From positions 4,419,896-4,483,895 of the forward strand of contig JALIRH010000043.1 in assembly GCA_023055505.1 (NCBI GenBank): DNA of 64,000 nucleotides, in the 5' to 3' direction. Position numbers and translations under genes: made by a program. The stretch comes from Callipepla californica brunnescens (taxonomy: Eukaryota; Chordata; Aves; Galliformes; Odontophoridae). Below the pieces are notes generated by a model that was not told where the DNA came from, searched no databases, and was given only the letters and a program-made list of their open reading frames with translations. Shown here piece by piece: positions 36,341 through 46,215 of the stretch; within the stretch, counting starts at the first letter, position 1, and the number at the start of each line of letters is the position of its first letter.

Positions 36341-36905
36341 CACAGGTTGCACTGAGAGAAATGCTGCCTAGTTATTTCCATGGAAACTACAACAGATACA
36401 AAGAGCGCAATAACACAACCTGACAGAAAATTCTCAGTTGCAAATCATGATTTTTCAACGTAGTCACCACCATTAGCCAATTTGTGCAGATCAGCTGATC
36501 AGAACTCTCTTCACTCTGTGGTGTAACAGCTGTGCAAGACTGTGTGGAACATTGCTTGTCTCTCACATCACTGTTGCCACTACTGAAATGCACCGCTCAC
36601 CTTTGAATGTGTTCATATCCACTGTTTGGATTCCACAAAAGTTCAGAAAGCATCCATGGATGTCAGTAGTTGCCAGTTGTTCCACATGGAGGAATTCAAG
36701 TCAACACCTTCGTTTCATCTGCACTTCCATGTCAGATGCCATTCTGTAGGACTGCCCTTCTGCTGCCATCTGTCACATGGCAACAAAATGTAATGAGATA
36801 TTGGTGGGAAGGTTCATCCTCTGCTGTCATCCCACCAACCATCTGGCTCAGATGTCATGGGCTGACATCATAAAACAGGAGGCATTACTTTCAGAGCAGC
36901 CCTTG
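36341..36905 (-). mobile_element. Mariner (Galluhop-like) deletion derivative, TA target sites
   Basis: On the minus strand the left end reads CAAGGGCTGCTCTGAAAG and continues AATGCCTCC. The opposite end is a degenerate inverted copy (plus CACAGGTTGCACTGAGAG). TA dinucleotides flank both ends at 36339-36340 and 36906-36907. The 5' third matches the transposase start of a mariner, with sense text for SDMEVQMKRR, EFLHVEQLATTDIHGCFL and the helix-turn-helix. Near 36478-36487 the sequence jumps to the last codons and 3' UTR (GCTAATGGTGGTGACTACG). A full element of this family is about 1.3 kb, so more than half is missing, including all catalytic residues. Confidence 0.85.
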
Positions 36906-36962
36906 TAGCTGGTACAATAGAACAGTGTCAGGGCAATTTAAAGTAGCTGGGACCCAAAGTGT

Positions 36963-37596
36963 CACAGAATCACAAAGAATCACAGAATCATAGGGAATGA
37001 AAGGGACTTCTAGAGATCATCTAGCCCAACCCCCCTGCCAAAGTAGCTCCCTAAACCAGGTTGCACAGGTAGGCCTCCAGGTGGGTCTTGAACATCTTCA
37101 GAGAAGGAGGTCCACCACCCCCATGGGCAGCCTGTTCCAGTGCTCCATCAACTGAACTGTGAAGAAGTTTCCACACACATTTGTGCAGAACTTCCGCACA
37201 AACTTCAGTTTGTGGCCATTTCCCCACGTCCTATTGCCACACACCACTGAGAAGAGTCCAGCCTTGTCCCTTTGCTATCTGCTCCTTTATAAATATAAAC
37301 AGGAAAAGGTTTAAACTGCCAGAAAGGTTTAAACTGCTCCTTTATATTTATAAACAGGATCAGGTCCCCTCTGAGTCTACTTTTTTCAAGGCTGAACAGA
37401 CACAGGTCTCTCAGCCGTTTCTCATAAGGGAGGTGTTCCACATACTTTATCATCTTTGTAGCCCTCCACTGCACTCTTTCAAGGAGATCCGTGTCTTTCA
37501 AGGAGATCCGTGTCTTTTTTGTACCAGGGAGACCAGTACTCCATGTGAGGCCTCACCAGGACAGAGTAGAGGTGGAGGATCACCTGCTGGCCATGC
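36963..37596 (-). mobile_element. CR1 fragment with internal tandem duplications
   Basis: The 3' octamer tail is at 36963-36992 (CACAGAATCACAAAGAATCACAG...), followed upward by CR1 3' UTR and ORF2 C-terminus ([29 protein letters not shown], 37205-37501). A repeat of GCTCCTTTATA...TATAAACAGGA occurs twice (about 37280-37303 and 37336-37359). CAAGGAGATCCGTGTCTTT occurs twice in tandem near 37479-37518. The element truncates near 37596. Confidence 0.85.
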
Positions 37597-38410
37597 TCAC
37601 AGAAGCTGAGATTACAACATTGTGCTTGTCCTCAGTTAATATTGGTACCTGTTCTTACCTATTGTTGGGTCTTTCCATGTCCTAGCACATACAGCCTGTG
37701 ATTCTGTGCACCACCCCATCCAACACCTGATTTCATTGGCACCCAGGTCTCTCATCAGTCCTCATTTGCCTCTACCTGACACTTACTTCCCAGCCACACA
37801 GTTCTCACCTTTCCTTCACACCCCATCACCATAGCAGCATCAAAAAAGTGTTCCCACAGATGCTTATGCACCCCATGGTCATCTAGGCTTCCCATTAAGC
37901 TGCTCTGCACTGCCAGTCCATGACACCAATGACACCAGGGCAGTAAAAGTGCCAGAGAAAGACTAGCCAAGACCCTGGCAAGGAACAGCCAGTTGAACAG
38001 GCAGCACGAGGAAAAGAGACCAAGAATCAGAACAGTTAGTATAGAGGGGCTATACTTCCATCAAAGTGTGTACAGAAAAACATTCGAAATTAAGGGCTCT
38101 GTGATGAATTCTCAGAGCTCTAAGCTGGGACGCTCTGCTCCATGGGAGCCCTGGGCAGGCTGTGCCCATGTGTGGGTCAGTGGCGCCACAGAGTGGCAGG
38201 ACAGTACTCTTGCACTGCACAACCCTCTGAAAGCAGGAATCGGGTAAATAGGGGCCTCTCAAGATTAAGTATACTAAGCTTCAAGAGAATTCAAAAGAGA
38301 AGTATAGAAATGGGAAAAGACTGGTGGGACATATTGAGATCTCTGCAGTCAAAACAATGGATTCAATGGAGCTGGGCAAACATAAGGGGAAGGGTAGCCA
38401 AAGAAACTGG
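37597..38410. other. No recognised feature
   Basis: No gene or repeat that I can name. The right end may belong to an ERV whose LTR begins near 38411. Confidence 0.4.
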
Positions 38411-38705
38411 TGTTGACTGGTTTGAGTGAAGGAGCTGGGCTAAGGTAGGAAGGTCAACTTGAGGAAGACATCTGACTTCATCTCGACGATTGCCAGAGCA
38501 TGTAGATGAGTTCCCAGAAAAACAATGAATATGTAAATGATTTCTCGGAAACTTGTTGAATATGTATGTAATCGCTATATAATTATCCAACGCTGCTGTT
38601 CATTGATGCACATGTTAGGAAGAGTGATCCCCCATGTGCCCAGTGCTGAATAAACATACCTCTTTATAACCTAGCCTTGGTTATAGAGTTTGATTCCACA
38701 CGTCA
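38411..38705 (+). mobile_element. Retroviral LTR, plus strand
   Basis: TATATAA (38576-38582) is followed about 65 bp on by AATAAA (38649-38654), then a U5-like segment with TATAACC...GGTTATAGAG ending in CACACGTCA at 38705. This layout is that of an avian retroviral LTR. The proposed start TGTTGACTGG at 38411 is a guess, and the flanks do not show a target duplication. The following 45 bp resemble sequence beside the LTR at 62824, which suggests the junction with internal sequence is still present. Confidence 0.6.
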
Positions 38706-39148
38706 GCTTGACATGACTCAAGTTACTCTGCTGGATTTCTTGGCTTCAGTACCCATGGACTTATAAAGTACTAACTGGCAAGAATCTCTAGAGCTCTCTT
38801 GTCCCACCTGTCTCAGAGCTGGACTATCTGCCAAGTCCAGGCAGCTGTGGCTTTGAGAAGCTTCAGGTGAAAAGATGCCATACCATGCAAGTAACTTGCC
38901 CCCACATCTGTTTCCCATTTCACTCATCTGATTTGGACTGTTATGAAGTTGGATCAGAGCTACACCTGTACTCTGAAAGGAAGAAAAGGGGGAAAAAAAC
39001 AGGACAAGGCTGCAAAATTGCTGAAGACCGAAAATCAGCAGCCAGTAGAAAAAGCCAAGAAAGCCAAGTTAACAGTGTTAATCAACAGGCTTTTATATAC
39101 ATGTGTGTTTTTTTTTAAAGCCCCACACCTTAGTGTCACTGCTTGATG
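38706..39148. other. LTR-adjacent sequence, possibly ERV internal remnant
   Basis: The first about 45 bp (GCTTGACATGACTCAAG, then GCTGGATTTCTTGGCTTCAG) match the minus-strand sequence below 62849 with a short gap. Beyond that I recognise no gag or pol. Confidence 0.35.
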
Positions 39149-40205
39149 TTGTGGTTTGACCTAGCAGGCAGTTGAGCACCTTACAGCCACTTGCTCACTG
39201 TCCATTCCCAAAGGGATGGGAGAGAAAATAAAATAATAAAAAAAAAAAAAGTAAGAATTTACGGCTTGAGATAAGACAATTTATTAAGAAAGAAGGGGGC
39301 AAGAGGGAGAGAAAAGAATCCACAAAATATGTGGTGCACCATGCAGTTGTCAGAAACATCTGAGATAATCTTTAGGAGACAGGATCTGTGCTGAAGAAAT
39401 TTTTAATTCACGATTGCAATGGCGGGCATCCTGTCAATAGGAGCGCATCTATGGGAACACCATTACAGCTTTTATACTTTTTGTCACAAACTTACCCCAT
39501 GCCCTGTTTTCCCATTGGCTGGGTATTCCAGGTTCACAATCTTACCAGATTTATATTTGTTAATTACATTCTGACACTTGTTAATTCGTATTCTACCCTG
39601 TGCCAGAAAGGTTTACATTTGGAAATTACATTCTGATTCTTACTCTATCTTGCCACCAGCCAGTTGACATCCTGTTGTTTCCAAAATGTCTCAGAACTCC
39701 TACTGTACTTACCTGGTGACTCACTCCCAGGCCTCTTCCCTTCTGTCCAAAGGACATTTCTTTTGTTAAACAAAGAGCACTGTGGGGTGTTAGGTCTTCC
39801 TGATGCCTAGACAAGCAAGTTTCAACTTACCCTCACTTCCTTGGGCATATAATGCAACAAAATATTACATATACATTCCTACTGGCCAAACATAAATTGT
39901 TACTAGCTATACCTGTATATTGCTAATAAATTTACAGTCTTTATTTCTAATTTCTGTGATGCTAGATGGCCACAGAGACCATGAACTAAATTCTTATCTT
40001 GCTCTTCTGCAGAAACAACATTCTATTCCCATATGGTTCTTACCACTGGCTGACTGATGCCCAACCAGTCCTTGAGCAGTGACTGCCTTCCCTGCCAGCT
40101 CCCCACAGTTTTGTTATTCAGTATGACATCGTATGGTATGGAATATTTCTTTTTGATCAGCTGTCCCTCACTGGCAGGGAAGCATGAGGAGCTTTCCCTC
40201 CTCCT
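39149..40205 (-). mobile_element. Avian ERV-L-type LTR, minus strand, interrupted
   Basis: On the plus strand it begins TGTTGTGGTTTGACC and carries GGCAGTTGAGCACC, GATGGGAGAGAAAATA and GTGGTGCACCATGC, then breaks near 39351. Homology resumes near 40037 with CACTGGCTGACTGATGCCC, GCTCCCCACAGTTTTG, and the block at 40121-40148 that is the reverse complement of 45378-45403 in the opposed LTR at 45142. It fades out in the U3 near 40205. It is an old common LTR family of birds. Confidence 0.7.
39352..40036 (-). mobile_element. Probable second LTR inserted in the first
   Basis: About 685 bp separate the two halves of the surrounding LTR. The insert holds a minus-strand TATA-like AAAGTATAAAAGC (plus near 39469-39481) and AATTAAAAATT, and is AT-rich in its right half. 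Exact ends and a target duplication are not resolved, so the identity as an LTR is an inference. Confidence 0.45.
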
Positions 40206-40814
40206 ACCCTTTCACTTTCCCTTTCCTTTTCCCTTCTTTCCTTCCAATTTATGTCTGAATGCTTCACTAGTAATGTTAATTCAATAGTTTTTCTTACCCT
40301 CACCGCTTAGTCTCTCTTCCAAGCAAACCTGATTCCCTCTCCCCACACCCCCTGAATCTATTTCAATATCTTCATAAGAATTACAATTTCAATATCTTTA
40401 TAAGAATTGGATCTCCTTTGAAAGGAGTTTCTGTATCACACTCCTATACCAGAGATGAGTGCTGCTAAATATTCTCACAGTTTGTGATATTAGACCTTTT
40501 CAAAGAAAAGGATGCCAGATCGTTTTCTTCATGTGTCAAAACAATAGTTTTTTCTTGGCCTTGTTTCACAAATGGAGCAAATATTTCAACCCAAACTTCA
40601 ATAATTCAGACACAGGCAGACAGGGTATGTGGTGTGTCTCAGACCATGTGGTTAGTGTTTGACAAAAGCACAAGGAACAGAAAACATGGTCTTACAATGG
40701 AAAGTGTTAGGAAAACACAGCTCTAGGCATCAGTATCAGCTCCGAATATAAGAATTGTATTTATTTTAAACTGAAGTCAAAGCTTTTGTGCAGAAATTTT
40801 TATTAGTTTAACTA
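40206..40814. other. No recognised gene; short duplication
   Basis: The left end is pyrimidine-rich. A near-perfect 26-bp tandem duplication is annotated separately. No coding signature is seen. Confidence 0.5.
40361..40410 (+). repeat. 26-bp tandem duplication
   Basis: The unit TTTCAATATCTTCATAAG begins at 40361 and recurs at 40387 with one C-to-T change. Confidence 0.85.
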
Positions 40815-42935
40815 AATGGGAAAGGCTCTGAACTTCAGGACAGTGAACATCAGGCTGCTTAAGGAACTGTTGGATGAGATCACCTATGAAAGTGTCCTTA
40901 GGGACAAAGGAGCAGAACAGAGCACTTTAAGGATACCTGAGAGCAGAAGAGCTCTCCATACCCTAGCAGAAGAAATCAGGCATAGGAGGCAAGAAACCAG
41001 CATGGCTGAACAAGGACCTTCTGGTCAGACTGGGAGATGTGTAGGCAGTGGAAGTAAGGATGGTGGACTGGGAAGAACATAGGGATGCTGTCCAGATGTG
41101 CAGAGGTGGGATAAGGAAGGCTAAGGCATGGATGGAATTAAACTTGGCAAGGGATGTGAAAAATAACAGGGGATTATTTAAATACATTGGTCATAAAAGA
41201 CAGGCAAAGGAGAGTGTACCTTCTCTGAAAAATGAGACAGGAGAACTGGCTTCCTCAGACATGGAGAAGGCTGAGGTACTTAATAAGTTCTTTGTCTCAG
41301 TCTTCACTGGCTGTCAGGCTTCCCACACCTCTCATGTCCCTGAGCACCTAGGTAGGGGTCAGGTGTTCAAAATCCCTCCCACTGTAAGACTGGAGCAAAT
41401 CTGAAACTACCTCATGAGACTGAATGTGTAAAAGTATATGGGGTATGATGACATACATCCCACAGTCCTGAAGGAACTGGCTGATGTAGTTGCTGAGCTG
41501 CTCTCCATCATATTTGAAAAGTCATGGCTACCAGGTGAGGTACCCAGTGTCCAGAAAAAGAGAGATATCCCTCCCATTCTTGAGAAAGGGAAAAAGGAAG
41601 ACTTGGGGAACCACAGGCCAGTGAGCCTCACGTCTGTGCCTGGGAATACCATGGAACAGATCCTTCTGGGAGAGATGTTAAGGGACATGCAAGATGAAGA
41701 GGTGATCCGAGACAGTCACCACAGCTTCACCAATGGTAGATTGTACCTGACCCATATGGTGGCCTCCTGTGATGGAGTGGCAACTTTGGTGGACAAAGGA
41801 AGGGCAACTGATATCATCTACCTGGACTTGTGCAAGGCCTTTGACATGGTCCCACACAACATTCTTATCTATAAATTGGAGCGATATGGGTTTGAAGGCT
41901 GAATTTTTAGGTGGATAAAGGAAGATTGGAAGGTCATAGCCAGAGGACATAGTGGATCTATGTCCAGGTAGAGGCCAGGCACAAGTAGTGTCCCCCCAGG
42001 GGTTTTGTCTTGGGACCAGTGCACTTCAACATCTTTATCAGTGACAAAGACAGTGTGATTGAGTGCATCCTCAGCAAGTTTGCTGATGATACCAACTTGA
42101 GTGGTACAATTGATGTTGCAGAAGGAAGGAATGCCATCCAGAGGGACACAGACAGTCTCAAAAAGTGAGCTCACAAGAACCTAAGAGGTTTAACAAGCAC
42201 AAGTACATGGCACTGCACTTGGGTTGGGGCAATTCCAGATATGCATACAAACTGGAAGAACACACTGAGAGCAGTTCTGCAGAGAGGACTTGCGGATCCT
42301 GATGAATGAAAAGCTGAACATGAGCCAGCAGTGTGTCCCGGTGGCCAAGAAGGCCAATGGGATCCTGGGGTGCATGAAAAAGAGCATGGCCAGCAGGTCA
42401 AGGGAGGTGATCCTCCCCCTCTACTCTGCCCTGGTGAGGTCTCACCTGAAGCATTATGTCCAGTTCTGGGCTCCACAGTACAAAAAAGACACAGATCTCC
42501 TTGAAAGAGTCCAGTGGAGGGCTACAGAGATGATAAAGAACGTGGAACACCTCCTTTATGAGGAAAGGCTGCGTCTGTTCAGCGTTAAGAAAAGAAGGTT
42601 CATAGGGGATTTGATCCATGTCTATAAATATCTAAGGAACAAAGGGACAAGGCTGGACTCTTCTCAGTGGTTAGTAGTGATAGGACAAGGGGAAATGGTC
42701 ACAAACTGAAGCATAGGAAGTTCTGCACAAATGTATGTGGGAACTTCTTCACAGAGGAATTGATGGAGCACTGGAACAGGCTGCTCAGAGAGGTGGTGGA
42801 GTCTCCTTCTCTGGAGATGTTCAAGACCTGCCTTGACACCTACCTGTGCAACCTGGTTTAGGGAGCTACTTTGGCAGGGGTACTGGATTAATGATCTCTA
42901 GAATTCCCTTCCAACCCCTAAAATTCTGTGATTCT
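40815..42935 (+). mobile_element. CR1, about 2.1 kb, covering most of RT
   Basis: The element starts at ALNFRTVNIRLLKELL (the endonuclease/RT linker) and runs through the RT to the 3' tail (ATTCTGTGATTCTC at 42922-42935). Sense landmarks in order are EWVDWEEH-like linker, [83 protein letters not shown] and [15 protein letters not shown]. It is the most complete RT in the window but lacks the endonuclease. Another CR1 begins immediately after its tail. Confidence 0.9.
41048..42861 (+). pseudogene. CR1 ORF2 RT, multiply frameshifted
   Basis: The coding sequence is spread over frames 41048-41404, 41438-41902, 42290-42709 and 42667-42861. Motif A aspartate is at 41825-41827 (LDLCKAFD) and the FADD box at 42079-42090, but the two are in different frames and the span 41903-42289 is broken by stops and indels. 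The enzyme would copy CR1 RNA at nicked target DNA. Both catalytic motifs are still spelled correctly, so inactivation came from frame damage, not from the active site. Confidence 0.85.
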
Positions 42936-43556
42936 CGCAACCTAGAAGGTCAACTGTATCCTGCGCTACATCAACAGAGCCAGCCTGGCAGGGAGGGGAT
43001 TTTCGCCCTCTACTCTGCCCTTGTGAGGCCCCATCTGGAGTACTGTGTCCAAGCCCAGAGCCCCCAGTATAAGAAGGATGTGGAGCTGTTGGAGCAGGTC
43101 CAGAGGAGGGCCAGGGGGATGCTCAGAGGGCTGGAGCATCTCTCCTATAAGGAAAGGTTGCAGGAGTTGGGAAAAGTTCAGCCTAAAGATGAGATTACTC
43201 TGGGGAGACCTCATTGCAGCCTTCCAGTACTTCAATAGAGCTGGAGGCCAACAGGAGGGAGATGGACATTTTACATGGTCTGAAAGTGGTAGGACAAGGG
43301 GGAATGGCTTTAAACTAAAAGGGGGAAAAAATAGGTTAGATGTTAAGAAAATATTCTTTACTCAGGGGTTGGTGAAGCCCTGATAACTGCTTGCCCAGAT
43401 AAGTTGTGAATGGTCCACCCTAAAGGCATTCAAGACCAATGTGGATGGAACCCTGCGCAGCCTGATCTGGTGGGGGGCAGCCCTGCCCATAGCAAGGAGT
43501 TAGAGCTCCATGATCTTTAAAGTCCCTTCCAACCTGAGCCATTCTGCGATTCTCTG
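42936..43556 (+). mobile_element. Second CR1, head to tail with the first
   Basis: This begins GCAACCTAGAAGGTCAAC directly after the octamers of the preceding CR1 and is truncated to the last quarter of ORF2 ([42 protein letters not shown], in 42846-43238). It ends at ATTCTGCGATTCTCTG (43541-43556). It belongs to the [13 protein letters not shown] subfamily, unlike its neighbour. No spacer is seen between the two. Confidence 0.85.
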
Positions 43557-45141
43557 AAAAGGAAACATACTTTCTGCAGTTATATCCTTCTCTGTAAACC
43601 CTGGGAAATTTCAGTGTGAACTAAACAAGATAGAAAACCCTTGGAAGAAGTTTGACTCCAAAGACACTTCAAGCTATGCACATTCAGTCCATATATTTCA
43701 GAGTTGTTCTTAGCACTGTCTTCTCCCTGAACTGAACACTTCTGGTCAAGTACCTGTGACTGAACCATCTCAAAATATAACGAGGTCTAATCAAAATGAG
43801 TGAAGCAACAATTGAGCTGGAGAAACCTGATCTGATTTAAACAAAGTCATCAACTCTCCACATTCCACTCAGCACACAAACGTGTACAAAGGTGACCTGT
43901 GCACACACAGGGTGTAAGATCACCAGCCAGTTCTTGACTGGAGTATGGACCATAGTTTGCCAACGTTTCTTCCATGCTGAAAGGCTGTGTCAGGCAAAGA
44001 GTCAAAGCAAGCATGTTTAAGCTGCCATTTTACAGTGCTGTGGAAGGGCATGAAAAGGAAATGAGGAATTTACCACTTGTTCTGTTTAATGGCTCTGCAC
44101 ATTGTAGGGAGCTGTGCCAGGGGCAATGCCATGGAAAGTCCATGGCAGTGGCCAAGTGGTACAGAAGTAGTTCTGCTTCTAGTGGGCTGCTTTGTCCATA
44201 GCCCACTAAACTCACTGCTGAACATGTGAAGCTTGGTTTGGAGGCAGTCCTCAATCCCAAACCCAGAGTAGGTTCCTGTCTTTCCTGCCAGCAAGGTGTG
44301 ACAAACATTTGCTGTTTCTATTCATACACATTTATGTGGTGTTAGCCAAAATCTTCCTTGAGGGATTTTTTCATAAAAACCACACAAAACTTATATGGTT
44401 GTGACTCAATATAGCCCTTAGCTGGCATCACTGTTACCCATCCATACGTTCTCTGCAAGTACAGTCCAGCTGGATTCTTTCAAACCCAATGTGAAAAAAA
44501 CAAACTCCTTGATCAGCTTTCAAAAACACTTTCTCCTTTGCTGTCCCTTCCTCTGTGACCTTGATATCCTTCACTAGAAGACACCTAGCATGGTAGACTG
44601 CAGAAGGTGGCATTGACCAACTGTCTCTTCAGGGACACTGGGAACAAGTTTAGCTTCATGTGGTGATGTTCAGGGCTGAATTGTGAATCATGCTTATGTG
44701 TGGCTTCTCCTTCAGGGAATTTGACTTAGATGACTTCACAGCTTTTTCACTTTGAAGGGAAAAGAATCTCCTCACAGCAGCAGTTTTTCCTCACTCCATG
44801 AAGTAGCAGCAAAATTGGAACTACTCCAAAAGAGAAGAGGACAAGGAGCTGACAGTGACCACAGTACAGAGCACCCACCAAATGCATTCCCACAGGATCC
44901 AGACAGGAGTGGTCACAACAGGGTCCATTGACAGTCAAGGGGATGAGTAAGTTTCGGGGTCCATCCAGGGAGTCCAATGGGGAGCAGCAGGATGTGGGGC
45001 CAAGAGATGGGACTGCAGATAAGGCTTCAACAAAGGTGCAAGGTCCATCCAGAAGAATGAGCTTGAGATGGGGCCGAATGCAGTTAGATCTACAGCAAAG
45101 CTCAAATACAGTCCAGCAGCCCAGCTTTGAGATTAAATGGA
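43557..45141. other. No recognised gene or transposon
   Basis: No identifiable features. Overlapping frames near 43974-44308 on both strands have no domain. Confidence 0.5.
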
Positions 45142-45520
45142 TGTCTTAGTTTCAGCTGGGATGGAACTGTTTTCTTCAGTGTCTGGTATAATGCTATGTT
45201 TTATTTCTAGAAGAGAAATGACATTGATAACATACTGAGGTTAATAGTTGTTGCTAAGCAGTGTTGTACAGAGCCAAGACCATTCATTCCAGTTTCCCAG
45301 CGAAGGGCTGGGGGAATCCAAGGGATAGGGGCAGATAGAATCAGGTAATCAGGCCAATTGACGTAAACTGGCCAGGGGATATTCCATACCATATGACATC
45401 ATGCAGAAGGAGGGTTTTGAAAAGGGTGGTTGTTTGTCTTGATCTCTTTTACTTGGTGGGGGCTACCTGGGCATCAGGTGGTGGGTGGTGATAAATTCTA
45501 TTCTGCCTTGCATCACATGG
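45142..45520 (+). mobile_element. Avian ERV-L-type LTR, plus strand, 3'-truncated
   Basis: It starts TGTCTTAGTTTCAGCTGGG and continues with GGTATAATGCTATG, GTTGTTGCTAAGCAG, and the block at 45378-45403 (ATTCCATACCATATGACATC), all shared with a widespread avian LTR and, in reverse, with 40121-40148. Homology fades near TTGCATCAC (45510-45520) and the terminal part is missing. Confidence 0.75.
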
Positions 45521-45782
45521 CCTGAGTAGTCTAGAGCTCATCTTCAGTCTGGAACTTACTACATGGATTCAGATAATGGGACTTTCTTCCTCATGGTTAG
45601 CATGAGTACAGTAGTTATTTTCTATTGCAAGTTTTCCTGTTGTACCCTCTGCTTCCTCCACTGGCAGCCAATAGATGGAGTGAGTATCCAGCAGTATCTT
45701 TGACCCTTTATCAGAAACTCTGATGATCTCTTCAAGTGCCACAATTCTGAGTTGACTCCATTAATAAGTAGAATCTCCTTTC

Positions 45783-46215
45783 TGTCGCCTTCTTCTCATC
45801 GTGACTTAGGTTACAGTCCGCTCCGGCCTGCAGTGGTCTGACAGCCTTCAGGCCCAGCGCCCGATCCTGTTGGTCCTGTGCCCCGCCTGGGCCATTCGCA
45901 CACCATGAATGCATCAGTATGATGGGTGGCAAAATGGCATTTATTGCAAGCAACACACTCTTCTTATAACTTTCTACATCACAGTACTACCAAGCACCTA
46001 TGCTATGGTTATCTCTACCCAATAGATGTGTGGCATGTCTTGTTTTCTCCATATTTGGCCTTACTTGCTCTTCTCTCTTATCTTCAAGATAGTGTTACCA
46101 TGGTTTCCCAAGAGTCAAGGGGCCCCTGTGGGCCCTATTGTCGTCTGGAGACTGCTACAGCTTCTTTCCAAGTTTTCAGTCAACTACACCTCTCTGAGAT
46201 TTTTCCTTGAAAACT
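45783..46215 (-). mobile_element. Retroviral LTR, minus strand
   Basis: On the minus strand CTTATAA (plus 45963-45969) precedes AATAAA (plus 45940-45945), followed by a GC-rich R/U5 with GGCGGGGCACAGGACC and a terminus ...GAAGGCGACA at 45783. The spacing matches a short class II-like avian LTR. The upper end is arbitrary; no target duplication was found. Confidence 0.6.

Noticed and set aside
32961..36423. Longer frames at 32961-33410, 35449-35844 and 36025-36423
   Set aside because: No recognisable domain, no splice or promoter context and strong overlap with antisense frames; part of the last overlaps the mariner end.
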